The notes: generated from the letters alone by a model not told the origin. A DNA stretch of 64,000 nucleotides from Verrucomicrobiota bacterium JB022 (GCA_030673845.1 JAUTCQ010000013.1:288001-352000); one strand, 5' to 3'; counted from the stretch's first letter, positions 34,723 through 45,220 are shown. Numbers and translations: made by a program.

Positions 34723-35448
34723 ATGAAACTTGCCTTCTCTCTCGCGGCTTTGGCTGCGCTTGCCCCCATCGTTACAGCCCAGAACTTCAGCTATGAAATG
34801 GGCCTCGACGGCTGGACCACCGGCGGCAACGCCTATCAGGAGAGCGCCGCCTCCTTCGGCCCCTCCGCTACCGATGGCGACTTCTACGCCGTGATCGACT
34901 CCGGCGACCGCCCGCTCAATAACGACTTCTTCAACCCTACGACCAACCCGACTGGCGTCAGCGCCGATGACCTGACTTCGCTCGTCGGTCAGGACAAAGC
35001 CTCCCTCGACAGCGCCTTCGGCATCGACTCGTTCGATATCTCCTACCTCGCCTTCGAGTTCACCGTCACTGCGGGCGACGTGATCAGCTTCGACTGGAAG
35101 TTCCTCACCAACGAGTTTCCCGGTACCGAGATCCTCGACACCGCCTTCGTTGCCACCAGCCAAGGGGACCTGATCAGCCTGGCCAATGTCGACACCGCCA
35201 CTTACCTCGACTTCCCGGATGCGGTCATGAGCTTCGAGACGGGCTGGACCCGCAGCTCGATCACCGCCCAGACGTCCGGGAGCCTCACGGTGCTGTTCGG
35301 GATCGCCGACGACTTCAGCACCGACATGGGCAGCGCGCTCGCGCTCGACAACGTAACGGTGACGCCCGTGCCCGAGCCATCGACCTACGCGGCCCTCGCC
35401 GGCCTGGGCGTGCTCGGCCTCGTAGCCCTGCGCCGCCGCCGCGCGTAA
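34723..35448 (+). CDS. PEP-CTERM surface protein
   Basis: 241 residues: signal peptide (1-19), a beta-rich extracellular domain (about 20-210), and the PEP-CTERM tail VPEPSTYAALAGLGVLGLVA with RRRRA end (216-241). The domain shows the jelly-roll choice-of-anchor style: an early SYEMGLDGWTTGG, a FEFTVTAGDVISFDWKFLTNE strand and a late ALALDNVTVTPV. It is presumably tethered or secreted through the exosortase route. Function unknown. It is monocistronic, after the kinase terminator. Confidence 0.85.
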   Translation: MKLAFSLAALAALAPIVTAQNFSYEMGLDGWTTGGNAYQESAASFGPSATDGDFYAVIDSGDRPLNNDFFNPTTNPTGVSADDLTSLVGQDKASLDSAFGIDSFDISYLAFEFTVTAGDVISFDWKFLTNEFPGTEILDTAFVATSQGDLISLANVDTATYLDFPDAVMSFETGWTRSSITAQTSGSLTVLFGIADDFSTDMGSALALDNVTVTPVPEPSTYAALAGLGVLGLVALRRRRA

Positions 35449-35468
35449 AATGCGCTTTTTAGAGTATT

Positions 35469-35629
35469 AGAGCATTTCAAAAACCTGTTGCCGCGCTTGC
35501 TTGGTCCTTTGAACAGGTCGCTGCGTTGCGAAGCCTCGACGTGCTTCAGCACGCCTTCTGCTCCGCAGCCTTGCGCTGCTGTCCAAATGACTGAGCGCAG
35601 AACGCGGCCACTTGCTCTTGAACTGCTCT
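35469..35629. repeat. Nested inverted-repeat element
   Basis: The outer arms are imperfect (agagcatttcaa... at 35469 against ...ttgaactgctct ending 35629), extending to gttgccgcg / cgcggccac. A central perfect hairpin cgtgc-ttca-gcacg (35540-35553) lies inside. It sits between the PEP-CTERM stop and repeat copy B. Only one copy is in the window. Confidence 0.6.
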
Positions 35630-35695
35630 AGGGGTAGGGGTGCCTGCTGGGAAGCGGTACCCCTTTTTCGTCGCCAAATCGGCAGGCCGGCCAAG

Positions 35696-35915
35696 GTGGC
35701 ACCCGCTCCGGGGTGCTTCGGTTTTTATGCTCTACCGGAAGTCGTCGCTGAAGCTCCGACATCCGGCTATGTCGCTGGCATCCTGCGGATGCTCTGCGTC
35801 TTCGCGGGAAGAGGTTCCCCTGCATCCCGCTTGGGATGCCAGCAGCTAGCCGTGATGTCGCCATAGGCGACTTCCGGTAATCGTTCCCCCGCGAAAAGCA
35901 CCCTTTGGGTGCCAC
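35696..35915. repeat. Multi-hairpin dispersed repeat, copy B
   Basis: 220 bases with the copy A plan. Outer hairpins gcacccgctccggggtgc and gcaccctttgggtgc; helix ACCGGAAGTCG (35734) with CGACTTCCGGT (35868-35878); inner helix CGGCTA (35764) with TAGCCG (35847); small hairpins around gcatcc...ggatgc and gcatcccgcttgggatgc. With the element at 35469 it fills the gap between the PEP-CTERM and MFS genes. Confidence 0.85.
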
Positions 35916-35935
35916 CCCCTTCCTTGCCCTGATGC

Positions 35936-37141
35936 TTACACCCTCACCGGCGCGACGGCCCGTTGAGCGCTCCAGAAGATGATGCCGCCCGAGACGATGA
36001 GCAGCAGCAGGGCGAAGGGCAGGCCGATCAATCCGCTGAGGCTGGCGATGATGGGCGGCCCGATCAGAAAGCCCCCGAACCCCATTGTCGTGACCGTCGC
36101 GATGCCCGGGCCCGCCCCGGCGATGGGATCCTTCCCGGCGGCGCTGAAGAGTACCGGCACGAGGTTGGACACACCCAGCCCGGCGCTGATGATGCCAAGC
36201 ACGATCCCCACCGGGCTGCCGAAGGCCACGCCCGCGACGACTGCCGCCGTGATGCCCAGCGCGATCAACGACCCACCGAGTCGCAAGACGTTGACCGGGC
36301 CCAGGCGGTCGATCGCCCAGTCTCCCGTAAAGCGCCCGATCGTCATGGCCAGCGCGAAGGAGGTAAAGCCCAGCGCCGAGGCCGCCGTCGACACCTCACC
36401 CGCTTCGCGCAGGTAGACGGAGGCCCAGTCGGCCATCACCCCCTCCGAGAACAGGGCGAGCATGGCCAGCAGGCCCAGCGTACGCAGGTGTGGGCTGTCG
36501 CGCAGGGCCTTCAGCACGTTGCTCTTGGGCGCGTCGCTGGCGTGGTTGTGGCGGTCGTCGACCAGGCCGGTGTGCGCCGCAAACCCCATCCCCACGAGCA
36601 GGAAGCTGGTGAAGATCAGGAACGGGATGATCAGCGCCTCCTGCCGCGAAATGAGCACCACCAGCCCGCCGCCCGTGAGGCCTCCAAGGCTCCAGCAGGC
36701 CTGGCAAAAGGCGTTGACCGGACGCTGCCGGGCTTGTTCCAGCAACACCGCTTGCGTATTGACGGCCACGTCGAGCAGGCCCTTGCTCGCGCCAAAGCTG
36801 AAGGCCGCGAGGGTGAACAGCAGCGATACCTGTGCCCACGACGACCATGTGATCGCGCCCAGCGCCAGCGCAAACAGGACCGAGGCAGGAGCCCCGAGCG
36901 TCGCGCTGCCCCGGTGGGCGACATAGCTGCCCGCCAGCGGCATGCTGATGATCGCACCGAGCACCAGGGCGAGCAGTGGCACCCCCAGCTCTGGGTGGCT
37001 CAGGCCCAGTTGCTCCTGAAAATGCGGGATGAAGCCCGCCCATACGCCGAAGCCCAAGCCGTTGACGGCGAAGAGCACGGCGACGGGCCAGCGAGGCTGG
37101 AGCGCGGCGGTAGAGCGAATGGGCTTGGCGGCTAAGAGCAT
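35936..37141 (-). CDS. MFS transporter
   Basis: 401 residues, about 12 TM segments, with the MFS pattern. The first TM region has VLFAVNGLGFGVWAGFIPHFQEQL and there is a loop SYVAHRGSA (a degenerate motif A) and an ISRQEAL middle. It resembles the YbjJ/inner-membrane group, the fucose/sugar-efflux-like half of MFS. The substrate is unknown. It is divergent from a DeoR-type regulator gene 139 bases away, so it is a likely target of that regulator. Confidence 0.85.
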   Translation of the reverse strand: MLLAAKPIRSTAALQPRWPVAVLFAVNGLGFGVWAGFIPHFQEQLGLSHPELGVPLLALVLGAIISMPLAGSYVAHRGSATLGAPASVLFALALGAITWSSWAQVSLLFTLAAFSFGASKGLLDVAVNTQAVLLEQARQRPVNAFCQACWSLGGLTGGGLVVLISRQEALIIPFLIFTSFLLVGMGFAAHTGLVDDRHNHASDAPKSNVLKALRDSPHLRTLGLLAMLALFSEGVMADWASVYLREAGEVSTAASALGFTSFALAMTIGRFTGDWAIDRLGPVNVLRLGGSLIALGITAAVVAGVAFGSPVGIVLGIISAGLGVSNLVPVLFSAAGKDPIAGAGPGIATVTTMGFGGFLIGPPIIASLSGLIGLPFALLLLIVSGGIIFWSAQRAVAPVRV

Positions 37142-37279
37142 GGCAGAAACGCGAACAAACAGGCAAAAACGTGCAGGATCAAGCGTGATCGCAGGCAAAT
37201 TCGCAGTTTCAGGCAGGATTGTGCATTGCCAAGCGCGCCCTTACGCCTCCACTATACCGCCACCTCTCCGCCTTTCGCT

Positions 37280-38038
37280 ATGTTGACCGCTGAACGCAAA
37301 CGCCTGATCCTGAACCAGCTCAAAGCCGAAGGACAGGTGCGGGCCGATGCCTTGGCCAAGCGCTTCAAGGTCTCCGAAGACACGATCCGCCGCGACCTTC
37401 GCCAGCTCGACCAGGATGGCTTGCTGGAGCGCGTGCATGGAGGTGCGCTGCTCCGCCCCGCTGTGTCGGTCCACTATGCCAGCCGGCAACACCAGTCGCC
37501 CGACCTGAAACGTGCCATCGGTGCCGCCGCCGTGCAACTGCTGAAGGCAGGGCAGACGGTGTTGATCGATGCCGGGACGACGCCCCTGTGTGTGGCCGAA
37601 GCCATCCCGCCCAGCCTGCCGCTCTCGGTGGTCACGCACAGCCTGCCGGTAGGGCTGGCGTTGAGCGAGCATGCGAGCGTCGAGACGCTGATGGTGGGCG
37701 GCACGCTCTCCAAGCCCGCCCGCGCCGCCATGGGGGCCCAAGTGGTCGAGGACTACCGCCAAGTGCGGGCCGATATCTGTATCCTTGGGGTGGCGGGCCT
37801 ACACGTCGAGGCCGGTGCCACCGCCATCGACCCGGAGGAAGCGTTTGTAAAACGCGCGATGATCCAGCACGCGGCGGCGGTGGTGGCCGTCGCCGCCCCG
37901 GAAAAGCTCGGCACCATCGCGCCGCACCTGCTGTGTTCCGCCCAGGCGCTGACGCATCTCGTAACGGGTCCGGCCCCCTGCGAACGCCTCCAGCCCTTCC
38001 GCGACGTCGGCATCGAGGTGATCGTAGCGGAAGGGTAG
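37280..38038 (+). CDS. DeoR/GlpR-family transcriptional regulator
   Basis: 252 residues. The N-terminal DeoR helix-turn-helix (ERKRLILNQLKAEGQVRADALAKRFKVSEDTIRRDL) is followed by the DeoR sugar-phosphate-sensing domain with VLIDAGTTPLCVAEAI and GGTLSKPARAAMG, ending in a GTI-type loop. Family members repress sugar or nucleoside operons until a sugar phosphate binds. The divergent MFS gene is the obvious candidate target. The start at 37280 begins the HTH directly. Confidence 0.9.
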   Translation: MLTAERKRLILNQLKAEGQVRADALAKRFKVSEDTIRRDLRQLDQDGLLERVHGGALLRPAVSVHYASRQHQSPDLKRAIGAAAVQLLKAGQTVLIDAGTTPLCVAEAIPPSLPLSVVTHSLPVGLALSEHASVETLMVGGTLSKPARAAMGAQVVEDYRQVRADICILGVAGLHVEAGATAIDPEEAFVKRAMIQHAAAVVAVAAPEKLGTIAPHLLCSAQALTHLVTGPAPCERLQPFRDVGIEVIVAEG

Positions 38039-38047
38039 GGGAGGGCA

Positions 38048-38854
38048 CTACACGGTCGGGACCGTTCCCCCGTCGACCACGAATTCGCTGCCGGTGACGG
38101 CGGAGGCGGCATCGGAGGCGAGGAACGCGACCACGGCTGCGACTTCCTCCGGTTCGGCGGGGCGACCGAGCGGTATGCCGCCGAGCGCGGCCATCAACTG
38201 TTGACGCGCGGTATCTTCGTCGACGCTTTCCGCCTGGGCGAGGCGCGTGACCATGTGCTGAGACGCCAGCGTATTGATCCAGCCGGGCGAGACGGTGTTG
38301 ATGCGGATGCCGTGGGGGCCGAATTCGTTGGCGAGGCCCTTGCTGTAGGTGCTGAGAGCGGCCTTGGCGGCGGCGTAGGCGAGGGTGCTTTCGTAGAGGG
38401 GCAGGCGGCGTTGGATCGACGACACGTGCACGATCGACCCCCGACGCCGCTCCTTCATCGCGGGCAGCAAGGCGCGGTCGAGACGTACGACGGGCCAGAA
38501 GTTGAGGTCGAAGTCGCGCTGCCACAGTTCGTCCGTCAGGGCCAGCGCACCGCCGCCGGGGGAAGACGAACCGCCGAGGTTGTGCACGATCACGTCCAGC
38601 GCGGGCGTTTCGGCAGTGATGGCCTGCACGACCTTTTCCACGCCTTCCGGCTTGGTGAGGTCGCCCGCGATGAAATGTACCCCCGCAGGCAGGGTTTCCG
38701 GCTCTTCGCGGGCGGTCGTATAAACGGTCGCACCCGCGGCGGCAAGGTGGGCGACAATCGCGGCGCCGAGGCCCTTGGTGCCGCCGGTCACGAGGGCGTG
38801 GCGCCCGGCGAAAGCGTTGCTGTGGGAGAGGTTTTGCAGATGTGTTGTGTTCAT
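38048..38854 (-). CDS. SDR-family oxidoreductase
   Basis: 268 residues of the classical SDR type. NAD(P) motif TGGTKGLG, acidic-strand partner DLTKPEG, active-site Ser in HVSSIQRR, and Tyr-Lys in YAAAKAAL; the C-terminal VTGSEFVVDGG is also typical. Several such enzymes reduce sugars or 3-oxoacyl compounds; the substrate is unknown. The start at 38854 precedes the Rossmann motif by about 20 residues. It is convergent with the DeoR regulator, 9 bases apart, and lies downstream of the WYL regulator on the same strand. Confidence 0.88.
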   Translation of the reverse strand: MNTTHLQNLSHSNAFAGRHALVTGGTKGLGAAIVAHLAAAGATVYTTAREEPETLPAGVHFIAGDLTKPEGVEKVVQAITAETPALDVIVHNLGGSSSPGGGALALTDELWQRDFDLNFWPVVRLDRALLPAMKERRRGSIVHVSSIQRRLPLYESTLAYAAAKAALSTYSKGLANEFGPHGIRINTVSPGWINTLASQHMVTRLAQAESVDEDTARQQLMAALGGIPLGRPAEPEEVAAVVAFLASDAASAVTGSEFVVDGGTVPTV

Positions 38855-38891
38855 GCCGCGCATTCTACCCCAAGCGACTGTCAACCCTATG

Positions 38892-39842
38892 TCAGGAGCC
38901 TGGGGAGGCCGGTGACGAATCGTGATGGGCGACGAGTGCCCGTGCGGTGGCGGCCAGTTGCAGGCGCAGTTCTGCGGGCTCCAAAACCGCAACTGTAGGG
39001 CCAAAGGACAGCAGCCAGCCGATCACCCGTTCCCAGTCCACCACGGCCAGCTCCAGAATCGCGCCCTCCGCCGTCTCGGCCTCGCTGCGGATGCCCTGCC
39101 ACCATTCGCGCCGCGCACGGTCCAGTTGCGTCGCAGGAAAATGGACCCTTGCCGTCAGCTCCGGCTTGGGCATCGAGCGCAGGTAGTCCTCCACCGTGAA
39201 ACCCTCGCGTCGCCGGAAGGTCTCGGGCAAGGCTTGCACCTCCCGCATCCGATCCGTCCGGAAATCGCGGAACCCCTCCCGTTCGCGACACCACGCGATC
39301 AGGTGCCAGCGGTCGAGGTAGTAGATCAGCGCGTGGGGCTCGACATGGCGGACGCTCGGGGCGGCATTCCACCCTTGGTAGGCAAACTTCAGCACCCGCT
39401 GCTGGCCCAGCGCCTCCTGCAGCTCGGCGAGTGCGGCTTCCGCGGGGCGTTTTGGTTGGGCGGTGGCAGCCAGCTGGGCTTCCAGCCGGATCAGGCGCTC
39501 CCGGTCTGCCATGGGCAGGGCGGCCTTGATTTTGCGCAGGGCCGACGCCATTTCGGCTACCAGCGAGGGGTCGCTGAACTGGTGGACGAGCAGCCCCACC
39601 GTTGCGAGCGCATTGGCCTCCTTGGGCGTAAAGTGGATCGGCGGGAGGCTGAACCCCTTGACCAGCGAATATCCCACGCCCGCCTCCGCCACCAGCGGGA
39701 TCCCTGCTTCGCTCAGCGCGGCGAGGTCGCGGTAGACCGTGCGCACGCTCAACTCGAAGTGGGCGGCCAGCTCTTCCGCCGTCACCACCCGCTTCTGCTG
39801 CAGCCACAACACCAGCGCGAAAAGCCGATCCACACGGTTCAT
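38892..39842 (-). CDS. WYL-domain transcriptional regulator, YafY type
   Basis: 316 residues. N-terminal winged HTH (RLFALVLWLQQKRVVTAEELAAHFELSVRTVYRDLAAL), then the WYL region (ALIYYLDRWHLIAWCRER...FRDFRTDRM) and a C-terminal extension. WYL proteins sense ligands, in some cases nucleic acids, and control stress or metabolic genes. It lies 37 bases upstream of the SDR gene on the same strand, so both may form one unit. Confidence 0.88.
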   Translation of the reverse strand: MNRVDRLFALVLWLQQKRVVTAEELAAHFELSVRTVYRDLAALSEAGIPLVAEAGVGYSLVKGFSLPPIHFTPKEANALATVGLLVHQFSDPSLVAEMASALRKIKAALPMADRERLIRLEAQLAATAQPKRPAEAALAELQEALGQQRVLKFAYQGWNAAPSVRHVEPHALIYYLDRWHLIAWCREREGFRDFRTDRMREVQALPETFRRREGFTVEDYLRSMPKPELTARVHFPATQLDRARREWWQGIRSEAETAEGAILELAVVDWERVIGWLLSFGPTVAVLEPAELRLQLAATARALVAHHDSSPASPGS

Positions 39843-39981
39843 CGTTGATATTTAACTGCGGGCGTGTTCGGGCGTCAATTGAACGGGGATCCGATTTGTT
39901 CCACGTGGAGCAATTTCGTAACTACCAGCCCCGCAAGGCCTCGAAACGTTTTGCACATGAAGCTGGCTTAAACAGTCAACT

Positions 39982-40200
39982 GTGGCACCCCTTCAGGGTG
40001 CACTCCTACTTCTGAATGAACCCGGGGTGTCGGTCCGCAGTAGCGGACCTCAACTGCAGGCTAAGAGGTGGCAAGCCTTTGGCTTGCTGGATGATCCAGC
40101 ATCCTGAAGGGATGCCATCACGTAGCCGGTGGTTGAGGACGCAAGGCGTCCGACACCACCGGACAAAACCGGGCCAGTCTGCACCCTGGAGGGGTGCCAC
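39982..40200. repeat. Multi-hairpin dispersed repeat, copy C (diverged)
   Basis: 219 bases; the outer 10-mer gtggcacccc (39982) exactly complements ggggtgccac (40191-40200). The helix held in A/B by ACCGGAAGTCG is here GGTGTCGG (40026) with CCGACACC (40150): different bases, pairing kept. The inner helix is GGCTA (40059) with TAGCC (40123). Hairpins ggtccgc/gcggacc, gcaagcc/ggcttgc, gcatcc/ggatgc and ggacgc/gcgtcc sit inside. It fills most of the WYL-dnaE gap. Confidence 0.85.
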
Positions 40201-40257
40201 TGCAAAGAGGTTCGCTCAATGAGACGCTAAAGCGCCGTGCTTTATCCTCCCCTCTCC

Positions 40258-43200
40258 CTAATTCCGTTCCCAGCGGGGGCGGGGGGCTTCGGGGGGCGGG
40301 ACTTTGAGCAGCACGTCGCGTACGGCGGGGTGGCGGCGCAGGCGACCGAATTGCTGCTGATTGAGGTTCCAGCCGAGCGAGCCGGCGATGTCGGCCACGG
40401 CCATCTGGTCGGGGCTGAAGAGCACGCCCACCTTCACGCTGGTCTGGCCGCTTTGGGGCTCCAGCTCTTCGCGCAGGTGGCGCAGGAAGTCGACCGCGAC
40501 GCCGTCGCCCTCGATCACGAAGGTGAGCTCCTTCACCATGTCGCGCACCGATTTATCCAGCGGCTGGAGGCGTTCGGCCAGCAGTTGCACCTCGTCCGGG
40601 CGGCGTGCGACCGTGCCTTCGAGCATCACCAGCGCACCATCTTCGATCAGGTCCTTGTTGCGCTCAAACGAGTCGGCGTAGCAGTTGATCGTGTAGGTGC
40701 TCTCGCGGGTGGAGAGCGAGATGATGGCCCACGGGCGGTTGTCTTTGCGCGACAGCTTCTTGGCGACGCCGGTGATGACGCCGCAGAGGCGGTACGGCTC
40801 CCGGTTTTCCATCTTCTCGAAATCCCGGCCCTGGAAGGTGTCCATGTGCTCGCAGATGCCCTGGAAGTCGTTCAGCGGGTGTCCGCTCACGTAAAAGCCG
40901 AGCAGCTCTTTCTCGAACTGCAGCTTCTCCATCATCGGCATGATGGGGCCTTCGGGCTCGGCGTGACCATTGCCGTTGCGGCTGGGCGCGGGCTCCGGCT
41001 CATCCATGCCAAACATGTCGAAGAGGTTGGTCTGGCCGCGTTCCTTGTCGCGCTGGAGGTCCTTGATTTCGTTGAGGATACCGTCGAGCAGGTGAAGGAT
41101 GGTGCCGCGGTCCTGGCCGAGGTTGTCGAAGGCCCCGGCCTTGATCAGCGCTTCCATCACGCGGCGGTTGGCATGGGCGGAGTCGATGCGCTGGGCGAAG
41201 TCCTTGAAGCTGGTAAACGGCCCGTTGGCCTCGCGCTCGGAAATGATCGCGTGGGCAGGGGCCTCGCCTACGCCCTTGATCGCGGCCAGCCCGAAGCGGA
41301 TCGAGCCCGTCTTGCTGTTGTGCGCCGTCATGACGGGTGTAAACGACTCGCGGGACTCGTTGACATCCGGGCCGAGCACAGGGACGTCGATCGCCTGACA
41401 CTCTTCGAGGAAGCCGGCCAGCTTTTCCGCGTTGCCCATTTCGCAGCCGAGCACCGCCGCCATGAACTGGACGGGGTAGTTGGCTTTGAGGTAGGCCGTG
41501 CGGTAGCTGAGCATCGCGTAGGCGGCCGAGTGCGACTTGTTGAAGCCGTACTGTGCGAACTTCTCCAGAATGCCGAAAATTTCCTCCGCCTTGGAGGCGT
41601 TGATGTCGTTCGTCTCCTTGGCGCCCTTGACGAAGATGTCCTTCTGCTCGGCCATGACCGACGCGATCTTCTTGCCCATCGCGCGGCGGAGAATGTCCGC
41701 ATTGCCGAGGGTGTAGCCGGCGACGATCTGCGCCACCTTCATCACCTGCTCCTGATAGACGAGGATGCCGTAGGTCTCCTGCACCAGTTCGTCGAGCAGA
41801 GGGTGGGGGCTCTTGATCTTGGAGGCGTCCTTCTTGCCCTCGATGTATTGCGGGATGAACTGCATCGGGCCCGGGCGGTAGAGCGCGATCAAGGCGATGA
41901 TCTCCTCGAAGGTGCTCAGGCCGAGTTGGCGACACAGCGCCTGCATCCCGCCGGATTCGAGCTGGAACACGCCCTTGGTCTTGCCCTCGTTCAGCAGTTG
42001 GTAAGAGGCTTCGTCCTCCAGCGTGACTTTTTCGATGTCGAACTGCTTGAGGTCGGTCGTGCGGCGGATGTGGTCCTGCGCGTCGCTGATCACGGTGAGA
42101 GTCTTCAGGCCCAGGAAGTCTGCCTTGAGCATGCCGAGGTCTTCGACCGGGCCCTTGGCATACTGGGTGGTGAGGTCGCCTTCCTGCAAGGTCACGGGCA
42201 CGAGATTCGTCAGCGGCTGGTCGCCGATGATGATGCCGCAGGCGTGTTTGCCGGTGTTGCGGACCATGCCTTCGATGACCTTCCCCTGGCGGATGATCTC
42301 GCGCACCGTCTGGTTGATCCCCATCTCGGCCTGCAGCTCGCCGCTCTTGGCCACGGCGTCGTCGAGGGAGATGTTGAGGTCGTCGGGCACCATCTTGGCG
42401 ATGCGGTTGGCCTCGGCAAAGGGCAGGTCGAGCACGCGGGCGAGGTCGCGCACCACCATCTTTGCCCCGAAGGTGCCGTAGGTGATGATGTTGGCCACGC
42501 GGTCCTTGCCATACTTGTCGCGCACGTAGTTGACCACCTCGTCGCGGCGGCGCATGCAAAAGTCGACGTCGAAGTCGGGCGGGCTCACGCGTTCGAGGGA
42601 GAGCATCCGCTCGAAGAGCAGGCCGAAGCGCAGCGGGTCGATGTCGGTAATTTTGATCAGGTAGGCCACCATACAGCCCGCACCCGAACCCCGACCGGGG
42701 CCGACGGGGATGCCTTGCTCGCGGGCCCAGTTGATGAAGTCCCACGTGATAAGGAAGTAGTCGACGAAGCCCGCGCCGGTGATGATCGCCAGCTCGTACT
42801 CCAGTTGCTTGCACACTTCGCTGGCGCGCTGGAGGTCGTAGCCCTCGGGCAGCTCGCCGGTGGGGTTGTCGCGCCCCAGTTGCTGCCACTGGTCGTAATC
42901 CACCCCGTAGCGTTCCTTGAGGCCGCCCTTGCACAGCTCAAGCAGGTAGGTGCCGTTGGTCGAGAGCCGGGTGCGCTCTTCGGGCGTCAGGGAGATCAGC
43001 GGCTTGCCGTCGCGCGAGAGCACCTTGTTCTTTTCCTCCACGTAGATGTCGAGGATGCGGGCGAAGGCGGGCCTGTCTTCCGGGAAGGTGACTTCGATCG
43101 GGCGCTCGTAGACGGGGTAATGGTCTTCGCCGAACTTGATCTTGAGGTCGACCATCTCGGCCACGCGCAAGGTGTTGTCGAGCGACTCGGGCACCTCGCG

Positions 43201-44040
43201 GAACACCTGGAGCATCTCGTCGTAGCTCTTCAGGTAAAACTCGCGGCTCGGGTACTTCATCCGCTTCTCGTCCTTCACCAGCTTGCCCGTCTGGATGCAA
43301 AGGAGCGCGTCGTGCGGCTCGCTGTCTTCCTTGTAGACGTAGTGCACGTCGTTGGCGGCGATCACGGGCAGGTCGAACTCCTTGGCCAGCTTGAGCAGGC
43401 CGGGGATGATGCGGCGCTGCACGGGCATCCCGTGGTCCTGGATCTCGACGAAGTAGTTTTCCTTGCCGAAGATGTCGATAAACTGGCCCATCGCTTCACG
43501 GGCGCCGGCGTAATCGTTGTAGATCAGCTTCTGCGAGGCCACGCCGTTCATGCAGCCGCTGAGGCCGATGATGCCCTTGCTGTAGCGCGCGAGCGTCTCC
43601 ATGTCGCAGCGCGGGCGGTAGTAGACGCCGTTGACGTGGGCGTCGGAGACCAGCTTGACCAGGTTCTGGTAGCCCTCGAAGTTTTGCGCGATGAGCGTCT
43701 TGTGGTGGATCTGATGCTTCGGGTAGCTCTCCGGCCCCAGCTCGTCTTCGGGGATGTCGTTGATGTCGTCGCTGCGCTGGCGGTCGCGCTTGGGGCGGTC
43801 GACCTGTTTGTGGTCGTAGACAAGGTAGATTTCGCACCCGATGAGCGGCTTGACCCCTGCCTTGGTCGCGGCCTTGTAAAAATTCATCGCGCCAAAGAGG
43901 TTGCCGTGGTCGGTCATGGCCAGAGCCGGCATCCCCAGCTCCTTGCAGCGTTGCATGTAGCGGCTGACCTTGGCGCAGCCGTCCAGCAGCGAGTAATCGG
44001 TGTGGCAGTGCAGGTGGACGATGTTCTTTGCGTCGCTCAT
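40258..44040 (-). CDS. dnaE: DNA polymerase III subunit alpha DnaE
   Basis: 1260 residues, near the usual DnaE length. N-terminal PHP domain [16 protein letters not shown] and [16 protein letters not shown]; palm with [15 protein letters not shown] and the metal-binding [14 protein letters not shown]; fingers with [14 protein letters not shown]; helix-hairpin-helix and OB-fold C-terminal regions ([11 protein letters not shown]). It is the replicative polymerase catalytic subunit. The start at 44040 gives the PHP directly; 44058 is the alternative. It is a single gene. Confidence 0.97.
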   Translation of the reverse strand: MSDAKNIVHLHCHTDYSLLDGCAKVSRYMQRCKELGMPALAMTDHGNLFGAMNFYKAATKAGVKPLIGCEIYLVYDHKQVDRPKRDRQRSDDINDIPEDELGPESYPKHQIHHKTLIAQNFEGYQNLVKLVSDAHVNGVYYRPRCDMETLARYSKGIIGLSGCMNGVASQKLIYNDYAGAREAMGQFIDIFGKENYFVEIQDHGMPVQRRIIPGLLKLAKEFDLPVIAANDVHYVYKEDSEPHDALLCIQTGKLVKDEKRMKYPSREFYLKSYDEMLQVFREVPESLDNTLRVAEMVDLKIKFGEDHYPVYERPIEVTFPEDRPAFARILDIYVEEKNKVLSRDGKPLISLTPEERTRLSTNGTYLLELCKGGLKERYGVDYDQWQQLGRDNPTGELPEGYDLQRASEVCKQLEYELAIITGAGFVDYFLITWDFINWAREQGIPVGPGRGSGAGCMVAYLIKITDIDPLRFGLLFERMLSLERVSPPDFDVDFCMRRRDEVVNYVRDKYGKDRVANIITYGTFGAKMVVRDLARVLDLPFAEANRIAKMVPDDLNISLDDAVAKSGELQAEMGINQTVREIIRQGKVIEGMVRNTGKHACGIIIGDQPLTNLVPVTLQEGDLTTQYAKGPVEDLGMLKADFLGLKTLTVISDAQDHIRRTTDLKQFDIEKVTLEDEASYQLLNEGKTKGVFQLESGGMQALCRQLGLSTFEEIIALIALYRPGPMQFIPQYIEGKKDASKIKSPHPLLDELVQETYGILVYQEQVMKVAQIVAGYTLGNADILRRAMGKKIASVMAEQKDIFVKGAKETNDINASKAEEIFGILEKFAQYGFNKSHSAAYAMLSYRTAYLKANYPVQFMAAVLGCEMGNAEKLAGFLEECQAIDVPVLGPDVNESRESFTPVMTAHNSKTGSIRFGLAAIKGVGEAPAHAIISEREANGPFTSFKDFAQRIDSAHANRRVMEALIKAGAFDNLGQDRGTILHLLDGILNEIKDLQRDKERGQTNLFDMFGMDEPEPAPSRNGNGHAEPEGPIMPMMEKLQFEKELLGFYVSGHPLNDFQGICEHMDTFQGRDFEKMENREPYRLCGVITGVAKKLSRKDNRPWAIISLSTRESTYTINCYADSFERNKDLIEDGALVMLEGTVARRPDEVQLLAERLQPLDKSVRDMVKELTFVIEGDGVAVDFLRHLREELEPQSGQTSVKVGVLFSPDQMAVADIAGSLGWNLNQQQFGRLRRHPAVRDVLLKVPPPEAPRPRWERN

Positions 44041-44405
44041 AGGGTGGGGATAGCTCATCGCGAAGCGGGGGTAGAGGCAAGCGCGACTTTGGCCCCGGAT
44101 GCGTATGCAGCTGGTGTAGCGGTAGATCGCATACTGGTGGGGTTACGGCCGCAAAAAAAGTTTGCGGGCAACTGGGGATTACACCTTACTGCGGGGGCGT
44201 GCTGATTCATGAGGATCATTTATCGGCGGGGGATTTGCAGGGGCGCCGCGCGGAGATCTGGGCCTGTTGGGCCGGTGGCGGAGCGCTTTCCCGCCCCTCT
44301 TTCACCTTTTTTTCACTTGTCCTGCGGGTCAGTCCGCTGCCATGCTGCTGCCCAACTTCTGCGCTGGGCGACTAACGAACCCCGGTATTCTGTCGCGTGT
44401 CTGCC

Positions 44406-45080
44406 ATGAGCCTCAAGGAATATTCACTTTACAAGCTCCTCAGCGAATCCAAGAGCGAGCATCACGCCAACATTCGGGTGATGTGGGCCAACCCCGACAA
44501 CCACTACCTCGTGCTCTTCGAAGATGCGGGCGGCAGTGAAAAGGCGGTCATGACGGTGGGCCCCACGCTGGATTACACCTCGCTGGAAGAGGTGGACGGG
44601 ATCGAAGTGGGCTCCCTCAAGCCCAAGGCGTTTGTGCGCTGCCGCCATTGCCCTCGCGCCAGCGAAGGCCCGATCAGCACCGGCTTCACCCGGGTGCCCT
44701 TCGGCAACGTCGACGCCACCGCATCCCGCAGCCCGTTTAGCGGCAGCCGTGCCGGTTTTCCCCGCCGCTTCACCAATGCGCCGGTGCCGACGCCGGCCAA
44801 GCCCGAGCCTTCTCCGCTCTCCGAAGAGCGGCTGCAGGAGCTGAAGCGACTGGAGAAAAAAGTCCAGGAAGAGCGGGCAGAGCTCGAAAACCTGCGCGAA
44901 GAGCTGAAGGCGCGCGAAGCCTATCTCACCAAGTCCGAAAATCGCCTTTCCACCCTGGCCGACCAACTGATCGAGAAGGAAACCGAGCTGGCAGAGTGGG
45001 AAGACCGCCTGACCGCGCGCGACAAGCAGAGGCCCAGGCAGATCGAAGAAGAGGTAGAGCCGGAAGAGTCGGCCTCGTAA
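44406..45080 (+). CDS. Conserved-looking hypothetical protein with coiled-coil tail
   Basis: 224 residues, no family recognised. The N-terminal ~80 residues are compact (SLKEYSLYKLLSESKSEHHANIRVMW...YLVLFEDAGG) with a CRHC pair. A low-complexity Pro/Ser segment follows, then a long acidic coiled coil (about 130-215, LKRLEKKVQEERAELENLRE). No signal or TM. It lies 140 bases upstream of pstS on the same strand. The 346 bases between dnaE and this gene (44041-44405) hold no gene I can defend, only a possible promoter region. Confidence 0.6.
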   Translation: MSLKEYSLYKLLSESKSEHHANIRVMWANPDNHYLVLFEDAGGSEKAVMTVGPTLDYTSLEEVDGIEVGSLKPKAFVRCRHCPRASEGPISTGFTRVPFGNVDATASRSPFSGSRAGFPRRFTNAPVPTPAKPEPSPLSEERLQELKRLEKKVQEERAELENLREELKAREAYLTKSENRLSTLADQLIEKETELAEWEDRLTARDKQRPRQIEEEVEPEESAS

Positions 45081-45220
45081 AACTTTCCCGCAATGGGGCA
45101 TTAACCTCTGCGGAAGTCACACGATTGTTGCAGAACCGGGCTTGCGCACCGTCAGCCCCGGAACTTACAACCTTGCCTCGATTCAACCCTCGCTCCACCC
45201 GGAGCGGCTCCATTAGTGCC

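Noticed and set aside
35640-35849. Open frames inside repeat copy B
   Set aside because: Their sequence is that of the palindromic repeat, not a protein family; start and stop positions vary with the hairpins.
30615-40200. Possible CRISPR array from the recurring gcaccc hairpins
   Set aside because: Only three copies about 5 kb apart, each over 200 bases with internal folding; no short direct repeats with spacers and no cas genes.
40237-44205. A 1322-codon open frame on the plus strand covering all of dnaE
   Set aside because: It is exactly antisense to a certain dnaE and its product is a His/Val/Ala/Leu/Asp-rich shadow with no domain; high GC at third codon positions keeps that frame open.
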